From contig NZ_JH379029.1 of assembly GCF_000235505.1 (NCBI RefSeq), positions 1 through 64,000 on the forward strand: 64,000 bases of DNA. The letters run 5' to 3'. This document shows, in pieces, positions 36,372 to 46,559 of the stretch. Every line of letters starts with the position of its first letter. Position 1 is the first letter of the stretch. The position numbers were made by a program, and so were the translations under genes. The notes under the pieces were generated by a model that saw only the letters and a program-made list of their open reading frames with translations, was not told the origin of the DNA and did not search any database. This stretch comes from Hungatella hathewayi WAL-18680 (GTDB lineage: Bacteria > Bacillota > Clostridia > Lachnospirales > Lachnospiraceae).

Positions 36372-36485
36372 TTAACCTTGTCTCTGTTTGTGCTTAGGAT
36401 TTTCACAGATTACTCTGATACTGCCTTTTCTTTTGATGATTTTGCACTTTTCGCAAATCGGTTTTACGGATGATCTAACCTTCAC
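36372..36485 (-). CDS. rpmJ: 50S ribosomal protein L36
   Basis: A 37-codon gene with a GTG start at 36485, 7 nt after AAGGAG. The translation begins [15 protein letters not shown] and ends HKQRQG. Cys11, Cys14, Cys27 and His32 form the L36 zinc site, so this is the zinc-binding (C+) form. It lies in the usual infA-rpmJ-rpsM order, is short and is easily missed. Confidence 0.95.
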   Translation of the reverse strand: MKVRSSVKPICEKCKIIKRKGSIRVICENPKHKQRQG

Positions 36486-36589
36486 AGCAATTCTCCTTTC
36501 CTTTCACATCATATACCTAAGTTCTTAGATATATCGGCCAACCAGGGAACTTTTGGGCAAAGTTCACCCAGTATTTCAACAAAGTCGCT
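36486..36589 (-). ncRNA. Candidate structured leader of rpmJ-rpsM-rpsK-rpsD-rpoA-rplQ
   Basis: From the predicted start site the leader can form two hairpins: GGGTGAACTTT/AAAGTTCCC and, just before the ribosome-binding site, ATATCTAA/TTAGGTAT. The second could limit access to the L36 site. No match to a known leader family is claimed. Confidence 0.4.
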
Positions 36590-36595
36590 AGAGCA

Positions 36596-36624
36596 TTATA
36601 ACACTTATTCCCTTATATTGCAAG
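36596..36624 (-). promoter_or_regulatory. Internal promoter before rpmJ (alpha operon)
   Basis: Minus-strand TTGCAA (36619-36624), 17-bp spacer, TATAAT (36596-36601), between infA and rpmJ. Confidence 0.85.
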
Positions 36625-36644
36625 TATTATTTTCACTTTAGCGC

Positions 36645-36863
36645 CTACTTATCTCTCCAGATGATTCTTCCCTTGGAAAGGTCATATGGTGATAATTCGA
36701 TAGTAACTTTATCTCCCGGTAAAATCTTGATGTAATTCATGCGGAGCTTTCCGCTGATGTGGGCCAAAACCTGATGACCGTTCTCAAGCTCTACCTGGAA
36801 CATGGCGTTTGGCAGTTTCTCTACCACGACACCCTCAATCTCAATAACGTCTGCCTTTGACAT
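36645..36863 (-). CDS. infA: Translation initiation factor IF-1
   Basis: 72 aa, a single OB fold: [39 protein letters not shown] and [11 protein letters not shown]. Complete and standard. Downstream of the KOW-domain gene. Confidence 0.98.
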   Translation of the reverse strand: MSKADVIEIEGVVVEKLPNAMFQVELENGHQVLAHISGKLRMNYIKILPGDKVTIELSPYDLSKGRIIWRDK

Positions 36864-36891
36864 ATGGTCTCCTCCTTACCTTCCCCGCATC

Positions 36892-37182
36892 TCACTGTTG
36901 GGGATTTTCCTCTGCGACTGACTTCTTCTTGTAGCATTTGATGAAATGTTTCACATATTCATCGGTTAACCCATTTTCTTCTATCAGCTTTCTGCGCTGT
37001 GGTTCATCGTTATCATGAATAACCTGTACGTGCTTTTTGTTCTTGCACTTTGGGTTTTGCCGTGTCCGGAATTTTCCGTCCATCAGACTAACATATTCTT
37101 GACTTTCTTCTATTATGATAAAAAGATTATCTTTATCGTGTCCGGCCAGTGATTTGGCCAGCGCGCCTATTCCATATCTCAT
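36892..37182 (-). CDS. KOW-domain RNA-binding protein (L14e-like)
   Basis: A 96-aa protein with a KOW-like beta-barrel part (GALAKSLAGHDKDNLFIIIEESQEYVSL-type) followed by a basic, helical C-terminus. Such proteins commonly sit between map and infA in Firmicutes; their function is not settled. The start at 37182 follows AAAGGGTGACAGC and lies 4 nt after the map stop codon. Confidence 0.8.
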   Translation of the reverse strand: MRYGIGALAKSLAGHDKDNLFIIIEESQEYVSLMDGKFRTRQNPKCKNKKHVQVIHDNDEPQRRKLIEENGLTDEYVKHFIKCYKKKSVAEENPQQ

Positions 37183-37186
37183 GCTG

Positions 37187-37984
37187 TCACCCTTTTTCGC
37201 CAAATGCCGGTGATGGGGACTTACCATCCGAGGAAAGCATCGATAAAATCTCCGGACCATCATCACATATCAAAATCGTGTTTTCATAATGTGCTGACAG
37301 GGAACCGTCTTCTGTTACAACTGTCCAGTCATCATCCAGCCACTCCACATCCAGACGTCCCGCATTGATCATCGGCTCAATCGCCAGTGTCATGCCTGCC
37401 TGAAGCTTTATGCCCTTTCTTCGCTGTGGGAAATTGGGAATCTCCGGGTCCTCGTGAAGATGAGAGCCAATCCCGTGCCCTACCAAATCCCGTACCACGC
37501 CATAGCCAAATTTCTCTGCATAGGCCGCGATTGCAGAAGAAATATCATTTAGATGATTACCAGGTTTTGCATATTTAATCCCCTCAAAGAAACTTTGTCT
37601 GGTAACTTCGATGAGTTTTTCTGCTTCCTGGCTGATTTCTCCCACTGCGTGGGTTCTCGCCGCATCGGAATGAAACCCTTTGTAAATGACTCCGGCATCC
37701 AGGCTGACGATGTCGCCCTCCTGCAAAATCCGCTTCTTACTCGGAATTCCGTGTACCACTTCGTCGTTCACGGAGACACAGATCGAAGCCGGATAGCCGT
37801 TATAGTTTTTAAAAGAAGGAATGCACCCGTAGCTTCGGATAATCTCTTCTCCCAGCCTGTCGATATCCATGGTAGATATCCCCGGCCTCACTGCTTTCGC
37901 CAATTCCTCATGAGTGATGGCGAGAATTCTTCCCGCCTCCCTCATAAGATCTATCTCTCTTGTGGATTTAATCGTAACTGACAT
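37187..37984 (-). CDS. map: Methionine aminopeptidase, type I
   Basis: Removes the initiator Met from new proteins. 265 aa with metal ligands in VSLDAG, HSDAAR, GHGIGSHLHE, LAIEP and HYENTI. The last ~15 residues (SSDGKSPSPAFGEKG) extend past the usual end. It follows adk by one nucleotide; secY-adk-map-infA is the canonical order. Confidence 0.96.
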   Translation of the reverse strand: MSVTIKSTREIDLMREAGRILAITHEELAKAVRPGISTMDIDRLGEEIIRSYGCIPSFKNYNGYPASICVSVNDEVVHGIPSKKRILQEGDIVSLDAGVIYKGFHSDAARTHAVGEISQEAEKLIEVTRQSFFEGIKYAKPGNHLNDISSAIAAYAEKFGYGVVRDLVGHGIGSHLHEDPEIPNFPQRRKGIKLQAGMTLAIEPMINAGRLDVEWLDDDWTVVTEDGSLSAHYENTILICDDGPEILSMLSSDGKSPSPAFGEKG

Positions 37985-37985
37985 A

Positions 37986-38630
37986 TTATGCTCCTAAGAT
38001 GTCCACGATGCTGCTAAATACATCATCCATATTCTGAGTTCCGTCCACCTCAGCCAGCACGCCCGCCTGCTTGTAATACTCAATCAGTGGCTGTGTCTGC
38101 TCATGGTAAACGTCGAGACGTTTCTGCACGGTCTCCGGCTTGTCATCGTCACGCAGCACCAGCTCCTGGCCGCACACATCACAGACGCCCTCTTTCTTCG
38201 GAGGGTTGAATTCCACGTGATAGGTAGCGCCACAGGCCAGACAAGCTCTGCGCCCTGCCATACGGCTGACAATGTTGTCATCCGGAACATCCACATTGAC
38301 TGCGAAGTCGATGGATTCTCCCTGTGCCGAAAGAGCTTTTGTCAGGCTCTCCGCCTGCGGAATTGTCCTTGGAAAACCGTCCAGAACATACCCGTTTGCA
38401 CAGTCAGCATCTTTGATACGGTCCATCAGCATTCCGATGGTGATTTCATCCGGCACCAGCATTCCCTGGTCCATGAAGCCCTTGGCTTTCATACCCAGTT
38501 CCGTGCCTCCTTTGATATTGGCCCGAAAGATATCTCCCGTGGAGATATGCGGGATGTGGTATTTCTCTGCGATTCGTTTCGCCTGAGTTCCTTTACCGGC
38601 CCCAGGAGCGCCCAACATGATAATCTTCAT
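37986..38630 (-). CDS. adk: Adenylate kinase
   Basis: Interconverts 2 ADP and ATP + AMP. 214 aa with P-loop [25 protein letters not shown], and a zinc-binding lid with two CxxC pairs (CLACG ... CDVCG), as in Gram-positives. The start at 38630 follows AGGAGGACG; 31 further in-frame codons upstream have no homology. Confidence 0.97.
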   Translation of the reverse strand: MKIIMLGAPGAGKGTQAKRIAEKYHIPHISTGDIFRANIKGGTELGMKAKGFMDQGMLVPDEITIGMLMDRIKDADCANGYVLDGFPRTIPQAESLTKALSAQGESIDFAVNVDVPDDNIVSRMAGRRACLACGATYHVEFNPPKKEGVCDVCGQELVLRDDDKPETVQKRLDVYHEQTQPLIEYYKQAGVLAEVDGTQNMDDVFSSIVDILGA

Positions 38631-38763
38631 AAAGTACGTCCTCCTATCTTTTCCAATTCCATTTTCCAACTCAACTTCCAGCTCATTTTGAAGCTCAGAC
38701 TGTGTCCGAAGCTTATGTAACATCTCAATATCTTACGAAAGACCAAAAGAAAGGGTCGCCTCA

Positions 38764-38781
38764 GAGGCGGAATCCCGCCTC
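38764..38781 (-). other. Hairpin between secY and adk
   Basis: Perfect 7-bp stem GAGGCGG/CCGCCTC with a 4-nt loop in a 186-bp gap. On the minus strand it is followed by a pyrimidine-rich but not pure T tract, so it could be a partial terminator or stabilising element. Confidence 0.5.
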
Positions 38782-38816
38782 ATAAGTCCTTCCCTTCCTC
38801 TTAATCAAGCGCATAA

Positions 38817-40133
38817 TTAATCATTCAGGAATCCCTTGTAATTACGCACAAGCATCTGTGATTCAATTGCCTTCATTGTCTCAAGGATAACACCTACGAT
38901 AATAATCAGGGATGTTCCGGCAAAAGATAAGTGGCTTACGGTAAATAAACCAGATACAATGATAGGAACAATGCTGACGATAATCAGTCCGCAGGCGCCG
39001 ATGAATACAATGTAGTTCAAAATGCTGTTCAGATAATCAGAGGTAGGCTTGCCAGGACGGATACCTGGGATAAAGCCACCCTGTTTCTTCATATTATTAG
39101 CCACTTCCAGCGGGTTGAAGGTGATGGATGTATAGAAATATGCAAACACAATAATCAATACAAGATAAATCACCATACCGATGGAATATACCGGCTGCTC
39201 CGGTTTAAACCAGGATGAAGAACTGAGCATCAGCAGAATCTTTCCGCCAAACGTTGTGTAGTCAACCTGGAAGAACTGTGCAATTACTACCGGGAAAGAC
39301 ATAATGGAAGAAGCGAAGATAACCGGAATAACGCCGGCCGTATTCACCTTTAACGGAATGTTGGAGGACTGGCCGCCAACCATTCTTCTTCCCTGCATCT
39401 TCTGGGAGTACTGAACAGGAATTCTTCTCTCTGCATCCTGCAGAATGATAACAAACACAACCATGGCTGCGATAATTGCAATAATGATAACCGCCGTCAC
39501 AACAGCAGGACCGATGGATTTTCCGGACAAGAATCTGGAATACAGGGTCATGCCGTCCTCCGGAATACTGGAGATAATGTTGAACAGCAGGACGATGGAG
39601 ATACCATTGCCCACGCCATTCTCCGTGATTCTCTCACCAATCCACATGAGGAGCGCACTGCCTGCGGTCATGGCTGAAACAGCCACGATAACGCTTACCG
39701 CGTTGAATTCCTTTAAGAGACCCTGTCCGCCAAAGCCAACTGCCATAGCGATAGACTGAATCAATGCCAGACCAACCGTCACATAACGGGTGTACTCAGC
39801 AATCTTCTTTCTTCCGTCCTCGCCCTCTTTCTGCATCTCCTCCAGTTTTGGAATGGCGATGGTCATGAGCTGCATGATGATGGAAGATGTAATATATGGG
39901 GTAATGCTCAGCGCGAAGATGGACATGGAGGTAAAGGAACCTCCAGTCATTGCATTAAAAAATCCAAATGCATCTCCGGTCTGTTTTGCAAAAAAGTCCG
40001 CAAAATAACTTGTGTTAACTCCAGGAATCGGCAACTCGGAACCGAAACGAATCACGATCAACATCATAAATGTGTACAGTAATTTCTTCCGGATATCCTT
40101 AATTTTAAATGCGTCACGGAGCGTTTTTAACAT
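38817..40133 (-). CDS. secY: Preprotein translocase subunit SecY
   Basis: 438 aa, ten predicted membrane helices. N-terminal region FGSELPIPGVN, plug and lateral gate region, and the conserved cytoplasmic RRIPVQYSQKMQGRRMVGGQ. Starts one nucleotide after the rplO stop. Forms the channel powered by SecA. Confidence 0.98.
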   Translation of the reverse strand: MLKTLRDAFKIKDIRKKLLYTFMMLIVIRFGSELPIPGVNTSYFADFFAKQTGDAFGFFNAMTGGSFTSMSIFALSITPYITSSIIMQLMTIAIPKLEEMQKEGEDGRKKIAEYTRYVTVGLALIQSIAMAVGFGGQGLLKEFNAVSVIVAVSAMTAGSALLMWIGERITENGVGNGISIVLLFNIISSIPEDGMTLYSRFLSGKSIGPAVVTAVIIIAIIAAMVVFVIILQDAERRIPVQYSQKMQGRRMVGGQSSNIPLKVNTAGVIPVIFASSIMSFPVVIAQFFQVDYTTFGGKILLMLSSSSWFKPEQPVYSIGMVIYLVLIIVFAYFYTSITFNPLEVANNMKKQGGFIPGIRPGKPTSDYLNSILNYIVFIGACGLIIVSIVPIIVSGLFTVSHLSFAGTSLIIIVGVILETMKAIESQMLVRNYKGFLND

Positions 40134-40134
40134 A

Positions 40135-40575
40135 TTAAATCACCTCGCAGGTTCCACCTAAAGCCTCGATTTTAGCCTTTGCACCCGCACTGAATGCATC
40201 AACCTTAACCGTCAGCTTTTTGGTTAATTCTCCATTCCCCAGAATCTTAACGCCATCTCTTGGGTTTTTAACGATACCGGCTTCCATTAAAGACTCAACA
40301 GTAACGACTGCCTCGTTCTCAAATTTCTCCAGTGCTTCTACGTTAATACCTACGATAGTCTTGGAATTTCTATTAGTGAAACCTCTCTTAGGAATACGTC
40401 TGTATAAAGGCATCTGACCACCCTCGAAACCTGGTCTTGCTGCACCAGAACGGGCTTTCTGACCCTTATGGCCTTTACCAGCTGTCTTACCGTTTCCTGA
40501 ACCGTGGCCACGGCCTCTTCTGAAATTATCACTGTGCTTTGACCCTTCAGCAGGCTGTAAATTTGATAAATCCAT
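40135..40575 (-). CDS. rplO: 50S ribosomal protein L15
   Basis: 146 aa: [57 protein letters not shown], all canonical L15. Confidence 0.98.
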   Translation of the reverse strand: MDLSNLQPAEGSKHSDNFRRGRGHGSGNGKTAGKGHKGQKARSGAARPGFEGGQMPLYRRIPKRGFTNRNSKTIVGINVEALEKFENEAVVTVESLMEAGIVKNPRDGVKILGNGELTKKLTVKVDAFSAGAKAKIEALGGTCEVI

Positions 40576-40599
40576 GTCTGCACCTCCTTACTCTGATAT

Positions 40600-40782
40600 T
40601 TAGATTTCTTCTACTTTTACTAAGTGCTTAACGTGCCAGAGCATACCTCTAACGGCTTCGTTATCCGGTAACTCAACGGTCTTGTTAAGTTTTCTTAACC
40701 CTAATGCTTCTACTGTTGCTTTGTGTTTCGGAACAGCGCCGATTGGGGATTTTACTAATGTCACTTTTAACTTGTCAGCCAT
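40600..40782 (-). CDS. rpmD: 50S ribosomal protein L30
   Basis: 60 aa: KVTLVKSPIGAVPKHKATVEALGLRKLNKTVE and the ending GMLWHVKHLVKVEE. Standard between rpsE and rplO. Confidence 0.97.
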   Translation of the reverse strand: MADKLKVTLVKSPIGAVPKHKATVEALGLRKLNKTVELPDNEAVRGMLWHVKHLVKVEEI

Positions 40783-40795
40783 TTTTCTATCCTCC

Positions 40796-41305
40796 TTAGC
40801 CTACAATCTCTTCAACAGATTTGCCACGAAGTTTTGCAACCTCTTCTGGAGTCTTCAAAGAACATAAGCCCTGGATGGTTGCCAGAACAACGTTGGTCTT
40901 GTTGTTGGAACCTAAGGATTTTGTACGAATGTTTTTGATACCTGCAAGCTCCAGTACGGAACGAGCCGGGCCGCCAGCGATAACACCGGTACCTTCAGGA
41001 GCTCTCTTTAATAATACGGATGCGCTTCCAAACTTTCCAATGAAATCATGTGGAATACTGTTGTTCTCATCTACCGGAATCTCTACCAGGTTTTTAGCTG
41101 CAGCTTCTTTTCCCTTGCGGATTGCTTCCGGAACTTCCCCTGCTTTGCCAAGACCTGCACCTACGTGTCCATTTCCATCACCTACTACTACTAAAGCAGA
41201 GAATCTCATGGTACGTCCACCTTTTACAGTTTTCGATACACGCTTAATAGCCACTACCTTGTCGTTTAATTCAAACTGACTTGGGTCAATAATTGTACGC
41301 TTCAT
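40796..41305 (-). CDS. rpsE: 30S ribosomal protein S5
   Basis: 169 aa: [34 protein letters not shown] and [25 protein letters not shown]. Canonical S5 with the double-stranded-RNA-binding-like N-terminus. Confidence 0.98.
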   Translation of the reverse strand: MKRTIIDPSQFELNDKVVAIKRVSKTVKGGRTMRFSALVVVGDGNGHVGAGLGKAGEVPEAIRKGKEAAAKNLVEIPVDENNSIPHDFIGKFGSASVLLKRAPEGTGVIAGGPARSVLELAGIKNIRTKSLGSNNKTNVVLATIQGLCSLKTPEEVAKLRGKSVEEIVG

Positions 41306-41323
41306 GCTGTATTCTCCTCTCTA

Positions 41324-41692
41324 CTAGAATTTCAGGCCAGCTTCTCTAGCTGCGTCTGCAAGTGCCTGAACTTTACCCTGATATATGAATCCGCCTCTAT
41401 CAAAGACAACCGTGTCAATACCTTTTTCTAATGCTCTCTTAGCGATCAAAGTACCTACATATGCTGCAGCTGCTACGTCATTAGTCTTCTCAAGCTCTGC
41501 CTTTGCAGCCTTCTCCATGGTGGATGCCGCAACTAAAGTATTGCCAACTGTATCGTCAATAATTTGAGCATACATATGATTATTACTTCTGAACACTGCC
41601 AGACGAGGTCTCTCGGCTGTACCAGCAAAACGATTGCGTAATCTGGCGTGCTTCTTTGCGCGAACTTCGCTTCTTGACTGTTTACTAACCAT
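41324..41692 (-). CDS. rplR: 50S ribosomal protein L18
   Basis: 122 aa: basic N-terminus, [32 protein letters not shown], and ending REAGLKF. Binds 5S rRNA. Confidence 0.98.
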   Translation of the reverse strand: MVSKQSRSEVRAKKHARLRNRFAGTAERPRLAVFRSNNHMYAQIIDDTVGNTLVAASTMEKAAKAELEKTNDVAAAAYVGTLIAKRALEKGIDTVVFDRGGFIYQGKVQALADAAREAGLKF

Positions 41693-41709
41693 TTTTACAC
41701 TCTCCTTAA

Positions 41710-42252
41710 TTATTTCTTACCAGTCTTACCAACTTTACGTCTGATAGTCTCATCAGCATACTTGATACCCTTGCCCTTGTATGGTTCAGGTCTTCTCTTG
41801 TCTCTGATTTCTGCAGCGTACTGGCCAACTTTTTCTTTATCGATACCTTTAACAGTGATTTTGTTCTGTCCGTCAAGAACAGACTCCAAACCTTCCGGGT
41901 CTTCCATCTCTACTGGATGAGAATATCCCAGAGAAAGGATTAATTTCTTGCCCTGTTTCTGTGCTCTGTAACCAACACCGTTAACCTCAAGAACCTTCTC
42001 ATAACCATCGGTAACACCAACGATCATGTTGTTCACAAGCGTTCTGGTCAGACCATGTAAAGATTTCATCTTCTTTAAGTCGTTTGGTCTGGTTACTACG
42101 ATCTGTCCATCTTCTTCCTTGATGGTCATCTCTACTGGCAGCTCTCTCTCAAGAGTACCCTTTGGACCTTTTACAGTCACTTTGTTATTTTCTGCGATTG
42201 TCACAGTTACACCTGCTGGAATCGCGATAGGCATTCTTCCTATACGTGACAT
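41710..42252 (-). CDS. rplF: 50S ribosomal protein L6
   Basis: 180 aa, duplicated L6 fold: [32 protein letters not shown] and the tail [16 protein letters not shown]. Confidence 0.98.
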   Translation of the reverse strand: MSRIGRMPIAIPAGVTVTIAENNKVTVKGPKGTLERELPVEMTIKEEDGQIVVTRPNDLKKMKSLHGLTRTLVNNMIVGVTDGYEKVLEVNGVGYRAQKQGKKLILSLGYSHPVEMEDPEGLESVLDGQNKITVKGIDKEKVGQYAAEIRDKRRPEPYKGKGIKYADETIRRKVGKTGKK

Positions 42253-42276
42253 GCCGTTAACCTCCTTAAATTTTCG

Positions 42277-42298
42277 GAAAAAGCGTCTGCGCTTTTTC
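42277..42298 (-). other. Terminator-like hairpin between rpsH and rplF
   Basis: A 9-bp perfect stem GAAAAAGCG/CGCTTTTTC with a 4-nt loop in the 91-bp gap. The A5/T5 ends make it resemble a weak intrinsic terminator, which could attenuate the distal spc operon. Confidence 0.55.
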
Positions 42299-42343
42299 TG
42301 TTTTCAGATTCGTTTTATATATGAAGCTGCTTTTCCGGTTTGA

Positions 42344-42745
42344 TTACCAGATGAAAGCAAGTACTTCGCCGCCTACACCTAACTGACGAGCTTCTTTATC
42401 AGTCACTACGCCCTGGTTTGTAGAAATGATAGCTGTTCCTAAACCGCCAAGTACTTTCGGCAGTTCTTCCTTGTTTGCATATACACGCAGACCCGGTTTG
42501 GAGATTCTCTTGATACCTGTGATGATTCTCTCGCTCTTGTCAGCACCATATTTTAAAGTGATACGGATGATCTGGAATCCTCCATCTTCTACCATATCAT
42601 ATTTTTTGATGTAGCCTTCTTTTACCAGGATATCAGCAATTGCTAATTTCATCTTGGATGAAGGTACGTCTACTGTATCATGTTTAGCAGTATTTGCGTT
42701 ACGGATTCTTGTAAGCATATCTGCAATCGGATCACTCATTGTCAT
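42344..42745 (-). CDS. rpsH: 30S ribosomal protein S8
   Basis: 133 aa: [15 protein letters not shown], ending [15 protein letters not shown]. Start preceded by AAGGAGG. In E. coli S8 regulates this operon. Confidence 0.98.
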   Translation of the reverse strand: MTMSDPIADMLTRIRNANTAKHDTVDVPSSKMKLAIADILVKEGYIKKYDMVEDGGFQIIRITLKYGADKSERIITGIKRISKPGLRVYANKEELPKVLGGLGTAIISTNQGVVTDKEARQLGVGGEVLAFIW

Positions 42746-42772
42746 GATATATTTTCCTCCTTAATTAATGAA

Positions 42773-42958
42773 TTACCAGCTTGCTTTTTTAACACCTGGA
42801 ATCTGGCCCTTGTATGCTAATTCACGGAAACAGATACGGCAGATACCGTATTTTCTTAAATATGCATGTGGACGGCCGCAGATTCTGCAGCGATTGTATT
42901 CTCTTGTAGAGAACTTAGCCGGACGCTGCTGCTTAATCTTCATAGAAGTTTTAGCCAT
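42773..42958 (-). CDS. rpsN: 30S ribosomal protein S14, zinc type
   Basis: 61 aa, the short zinc-binding form: [28 protein letters not shown] supplies four Cys ligands. Confidence 0.98.
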   Translation of the reverse strand: MAKTSMKIKQQRPAKFSTREYNRCRICGRPHAYLRKYGICRICFRELAYKGQIPGVKKASW

Positions 42959-42974
42959 GGATATCTCCTCCTAA

Positions 42975-43514
42975 TTATTTCTGAAATGGCATATTGAATA
43001 ATGTCAAAAGTTCACGGGCTTCTTCGTCTGTCTTAGCAGTGGTAACGAAAATAACATCCATACCTCTTACTTTGTCAACTTTATCGTACTCAATCTCAGG
43101 GAAGATTAACTGTTCTTTGATACCAAGAGCATAGTTTCCTCTGCCATCAAATGCGTTAGGGTTAACACCTCTGAAGTCACGTACACGTGGTAACGCCAGG
43201 TTGATAAGACGGTCAGCAAACTCATACATCTTCTCACCACGTAAGGTTACCTTACATCCGATTGCCATACCTTCTCTGATTTTGAAGTTAGCTACGGAGT
43301 TCTTAGCCTTTGTCAGCACTGCTTTCTGACCGGAGATGATCTCCAAATCTCTTACGGCTGAATCCAGCACCTTTGCGTTATCCTTTGCCTCGCCAACACC
43401 CATGTTGATGACGATTTTGTCCAGCTTCGGTACTTCCATGACATTCTTATATCCGAATTTTTTAATCATCGCGTCTACAATTTCGCTCTGATAAATATCT
43501 TTTAATCTAGCCAA
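42975..43514 (-). CDS. rplE: 50S ribosomal protein L5
   Basis: 179 aa: [41 protein letters not shown] and the C-terminal [16 protein letters not shown]. Contacts 5S rRNA and P-site tRNA. Confidence 0.98.
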   Translation of the reverse strand: MARLKDIYQSEIVDAMIKKFGYKNVMEVPKLDKIVINMGVGEAKDNAKVLDSAVRDLEIISGQKAVLTKAKNSVANFKIREGMAIGCKVTLRGEKMYEFADRLINLALPRVRDFRGVNPNAFDGRGNYALGIKEQLIFPEIEYDKVDKVRGMDVIFVTTAKTDEEARELLTLFNMPFQK

Positions 43515-43537
43515 CGTTTTGTTCCTCCTCTCTTCGA

Positions 43538-43843
43538 TTAATCAATCACTTTTCCGGTTGCCTTGGCAATACGAACCTTCTTGCCGTCTCTTACTTCAAA
43601 GCCGACTTTGGTTGCTTTGCCGTCAACCACTAACATTACGTTAGAGATATCGATTGGCCCTTCCTGGTTGATGATGCCGCCATTCGGGTTGCCTGCGCTT
43701 GGTTTGGCATGCTTTGTAATCATGTTGCAGCCTTCTACCAGTACAGTGCCTGCCTTTGTGTTCACGGTAATAACTTTACCGGTCTTATCTTTATCTTTTC
43801 CTGCGATAACCTTCACCAGGTCATCCTTTTTAATTTTACGCAC
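43538..43843 (-). CDS. rplX: 50S ribosomal protein L24
   Basis: 101 aa with KOW motif [20 protein letters not shown] at 43843 (MRKIKKDD) lies 9 nt from AGGAG; another GTG 9 nt upstream is in frame but too close to the site. Confidence 0.95.
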   Translation of the reverse strand: MRKIKKDDLVKVIAGKDKDKTGKVITVNTKAGTVLVEGCNMITKHAKPSAGNPNGGIINQEGPIDISNVMLVVDGKATKVGFEVRDGKKVRIAKATGKVID

Positions 43844-43856
43844 GGTCGACACCTCC

Positions 43857-44225
43857 TTATAATACTTCTGGTGCTAAGGAAACAATCTTCATAAACTGTT
43901 TCTCTCTTAATTCTCTTGCAACTGGCCCAAAGATACGAGTTCCTCTTGGAGTCTTGTCATCTTTGATAATAACTGCTGCGTTCTCATCGAACTTGATATA
44001 AGAACCGTCTTTACGACGTGCGCCCTTAACGGTACGAACGACAACGGCTTTCACTACATCGCCCTTCTTTACAACACCGCCTGGTGTTGCATCTTTAACA
44101 GTAGCAACGATGATATCACCGATATTAGCATATCTTCTTGTAGATCCACCCATAACACGGATGCAAAGTAATTCTTTGGCTCCAGTGTTATCAGCAACCT
44201 TCAGTCTTGTTTCCTGCTGAATCAT
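43857..44225 (-). CDS. rplN: 50S ribosomal protein L14
   Basis: 122 aa: [27 protein letters not shown] and [29 protein letters not shown]. Canonical. Confidence 0.98.
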   Translation of the reverse strand: MIQQETRLKVADNTGAKELLCIRVMGGSTRRYANIGDIIVATVKDATPGGVVKKGDVVKAVVVRTVKGARRKDGSYIKFDENAAVIIKDDKTPRGTRIFGPVARELREKQFMKIVSLAPEVL

Positions 44226-44249
44226 ACTGATCTCCTTCCTGGAAATTAA

Positions 44250-44504
44250 TTATTTCGCCTTTTCAATAATCTCAACAAGTCTCCATCTCTTATCCTTAGA
44301 TAAAGGTCTTGTCTCCATAACTTTTACTGTATCACCGATAGCACAGTCATTGTTCTCATCATGTGCTTTTAATTTAATCGTTCTCTTTACGATCTTGCCG
44401 TATAAAGGATGTTTTACGTGGTCTTCGATTGCAACCGTGATAGTCTTATCCATCTTGTTGCTTACGACTTTACCTGTACGTGTTTTTCTTAAATTTCTTT
44501 CCAC
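44250..44504 (-). CDS. rpsQ: 30S ribosomal protein S17
   Basis: 84 aa OB fold: [49 protein letters not shown]. Canonical. Confidence 0.98.
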   Translation of the reverse strand: MERNLRKTRTGKVVSNKMDKTITVAIEDHVKHPLYGKIVKRTIKLKAHDENNDCAIGDTVKVMETRPLSKDKRWRLVEIIEKAK

Positions 44505-44544
44505 GATTACTATTCTCCTTTCGATAGAATATATGATTTACAAA

Positions 44545-44751
44545 CTAAGCCATCTTTGATTTTTCTGTAATAACAGTCTGAATTCTAGCGATGTTCTTGC
44601 GAACCTCAGTGATTCTGCTGGTATTGTCTAACTGGTTAGTTGCGTTCTGGAATCTTAAGTTGAAAAGCTCTTTCTTCGCAGCTACTAATTCTTCGTTTAA
44701 CTCTGCAGCTGATTTCGCTTTTAAATCTTCTACATACTTATTAATTTTCAC
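44545..44751 (-). CDS. rpmC: 50S ribosomal protein L29
   Basis: About 68 aa, helical: [37 protein letters not shown]. The GTG at 44751 follows GGTGAT by 4 nt; a GTG at 44760 is an alternative. The start lies within the last codons of rplP, so translation is coupled. Confidence 0.95.
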   Translation of the reverse strand: MKINKYVEDLKAKSAAELNEELVAAKKELFNLRFQNATNQLDNTSRITEVRKNIARIQTVITEKSKMA

Positions 44752-45178
44752 TGTTATCACCGCCTTCTAAATCTGCCTTAGCAGCAATCTTACATCTACA
44801 TGGTAACTTGTGCATAGCAAGACGTAAAGCTTCACGAGCTGTTTCTTCTGGCACACCAGCGATTTCGAACATAACACGGCCTGGTTTCACTACTGCTACC
44901 CAGTACTCTAATGCTCCTTTACCGGAACCCATACGGGTCTCAGCCGGTTTCGCTGTAACTGGCTTATCCGGGAAAATCTTAATCCAGACTTTACCACCAC
45001 GCTTAATATAACGGGTCATAGCAACACGGGCTGCTTCTATCTGGTTGGACTTAATCCAACATGGCTCTAAAGCGACTAAACCGTACTCACCGTTGGAGAT
45101 GGTATTGCCTCTTAAGGCTTTACCTGCCATGCTGCCACGGAACTGTTTACGACGCTTAACTCTCTTAGGCATTAACAT
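44741..45178 (-). CDS. rplP: 50S ribosomal protein L16
   Basis: 145 aa: [49 protein letters not shown]. The C-terminus overlaps the L29 start and its ATG overlaps the rpsC stop by 1 nt. Confidence 0.98.
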   Translation of the reverse strand: MLMPKRVKRRKQFRGSMAGKALRGNTISNGEYGLVALEPCWIKSNQIEAARVAMTRYIKRGGKVWIKIFPDKPVTAKPAETRMGSGKGALEYWVAVVKPGRVMFEIAGVPEETAREALRLAMHKLPCRCKIAAKADLEGGDNSEN

Positions 45179-45834
45179 TATTTATCGCTCCCTTCCTTAT
45201 TTCCCTTCGTAGGAAGTACTTCGCCTTTGTAAATCCAAACCTTGACACCTAATTTGCCATAGGTTGTATCTGCTTCAGCGAAACCATAGTCAATATCTGC
45301 TCTTAATGTCTGTAACGGAATCGTTCCCTCGCTGTAGAACTCTGTACGAGCCATATCAGCGCCGCCAAGACGTCCAGCAACCGCTGTCTTGATTCCCTTA
45401 ACGCCAGCCTTCATGGAACGTCCCATGGTGGACTTCATAGCGCGGCGGAAAGATACACGGTTCTCTAACTGCTGTGCGATGGACTCAGCAACTAACTGAG
45501 CATCACGGTCCGGTCTCTTGATTTCCTTGATGTCAACAAACAGTTTCTTGTCTGTGAATTTCTGAACTTCCGTTTTTAATTTCTCAATCTCAGCTCCGCC
45601 CTTGCCGATCACGACGCCTGGCTTTGCTGTGTAGATGATAACTTTTACTCTGTCAGATGCTCTTTCGATTTCGATTTTGGAGATTCCAGCGCTGTACAGT
45701 TTCTTCTTCAGAAATGTTCTGATGTTGTAATCTTCCACTAAGTTGTCTGCGAAATCTGCTTCAGCATACCACTTGGAGTCCCAGTCTTTAATAACACCGA
45801 CTCTTAAGCCGTGTGGATTAACTTTCTGTCCCAT
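45178..45834 (-). CDS. rpsC: 30S ribosomal protein S3
   Basis: 218 aa: [26 protein letters not shown]-domain loop [13 protein letters not shown], and [13 protein letters not shown]. Canonical. Confidence 0.98.
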   Translation of the reverse strand: MGQKVNPHGLRVGVIKDWDSKWYAEADFADNLVEDYNIRTFLKKKLYSAGISKIEIERASDRVKVIIYTAKPGVVIGKGGAEIEKLKTEVQKFTDKKLFVDIKEIKRPDRDAQLVAESIAQQLENRVSFRRAMKSTMGRSMKAGVKGIKTAVAGRLGGADMARTEFYSEGTIPLQTLRADIDYGFAEADTTYGKLGVKVWIYKGEVLPTKGNKEGSDK

Positions 45835-45843
45835 ATTTGCCTC

Positions 45844-46230
45844 CTATCTCTCATTCAGCACGATTGTGATGTGGCTCATTCTCTTCTCGATTCTGTACGC
45901 CCTGCCCTGTGCTCTCGGTTTTACTCTCTTCATGGTCGGTCCCTTGTTTGCGTAGCATTCCTCTACGTACAGGTTCTCAACGCTCATGTTGTTATTGTTC
46001 TCAGCGTTTGCAATTGCTGATTTTAATAATTTCTCGATTAATGTAGAAGCATATCTGGGATTGTAAGTTACAATACCAAGTGCAGTCTGCACATCTTTGC
46101 CTCTGATGGCATCTAATACGAAGCATGCTTTCTGAACAGATACTCTTGCGTAAGACAGTTTTGCTGACGGTCTGGTATCCTTCACGGCATTTCTTTCTCT
46201 CTTAATCTGACTTCTATGTCCCTTAGCCAT
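45844..46230 (-). CDS. rplV: 50S ribosomal protein L22
   Basis: 128 aa: AKLSYARVSVQKACFVLDAIRGK, VEECYANKGPTMKRVKPRAQGRAYRIEKRMSHI. Its loop lines the exit tunnel. Confidence 0.98.
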   Translation of the reverse strand: MAKGHRSQIKRERNAVKDTRPSAKLSYARVSVQKACFVLDAIRGKDVQTALGIVTYNPRYASTLIEKLLKSAIANAENNNNMSVENLYVEECYANKGPTMKRVKPRAQGRAYRIEKRMSHITIVLNER

Positions 46231-46259
46231 TGCTATAACCTCCTTTCAAATACTGACGA

Positions 46260-46538
46260 TTAACGTTTGGATTTCTTCTCGTCTTTTCCATGACCTCTGT
46301 AAGTTCTTGTTGCAACGAACTCACCAAGTTTGTGGCCTACCATATCCTCGGTTACATATACCGGAACATGCTTTCTGCCGTCATGAACTGCGATTGTATG
46401 ACCAACCATCTGTGGGAAGATTGTAGAACGGCGAGACCAGGTTTTGATTACCTGATGCTGTCCTGCTGCGTTCATAGCATCTACTTTTTTCAGTAAATGC
46501 GCATCTGCAAATGGTCCTTTTTTAAGTGAACGTGCCAT
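46260..46538 (-). CDS. rpsS: 30S ribosomal protein S19
   Basis: 92 aa: [60 protein letters not shown]. Canonical. Confidence 0.98.
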   Translation of the reverse strand: MARSLKKGPFADAHLLKKVDAMNAAGQHQVIKTWSRRSTIFPQMVGHTIAVHDGRKHVPVYVTEDMVGHKLGEFVATRTYRGHGKDEKKSKR

Positions 46539-46559
46539 AGGTTTTTAATCCTCCTTCAA

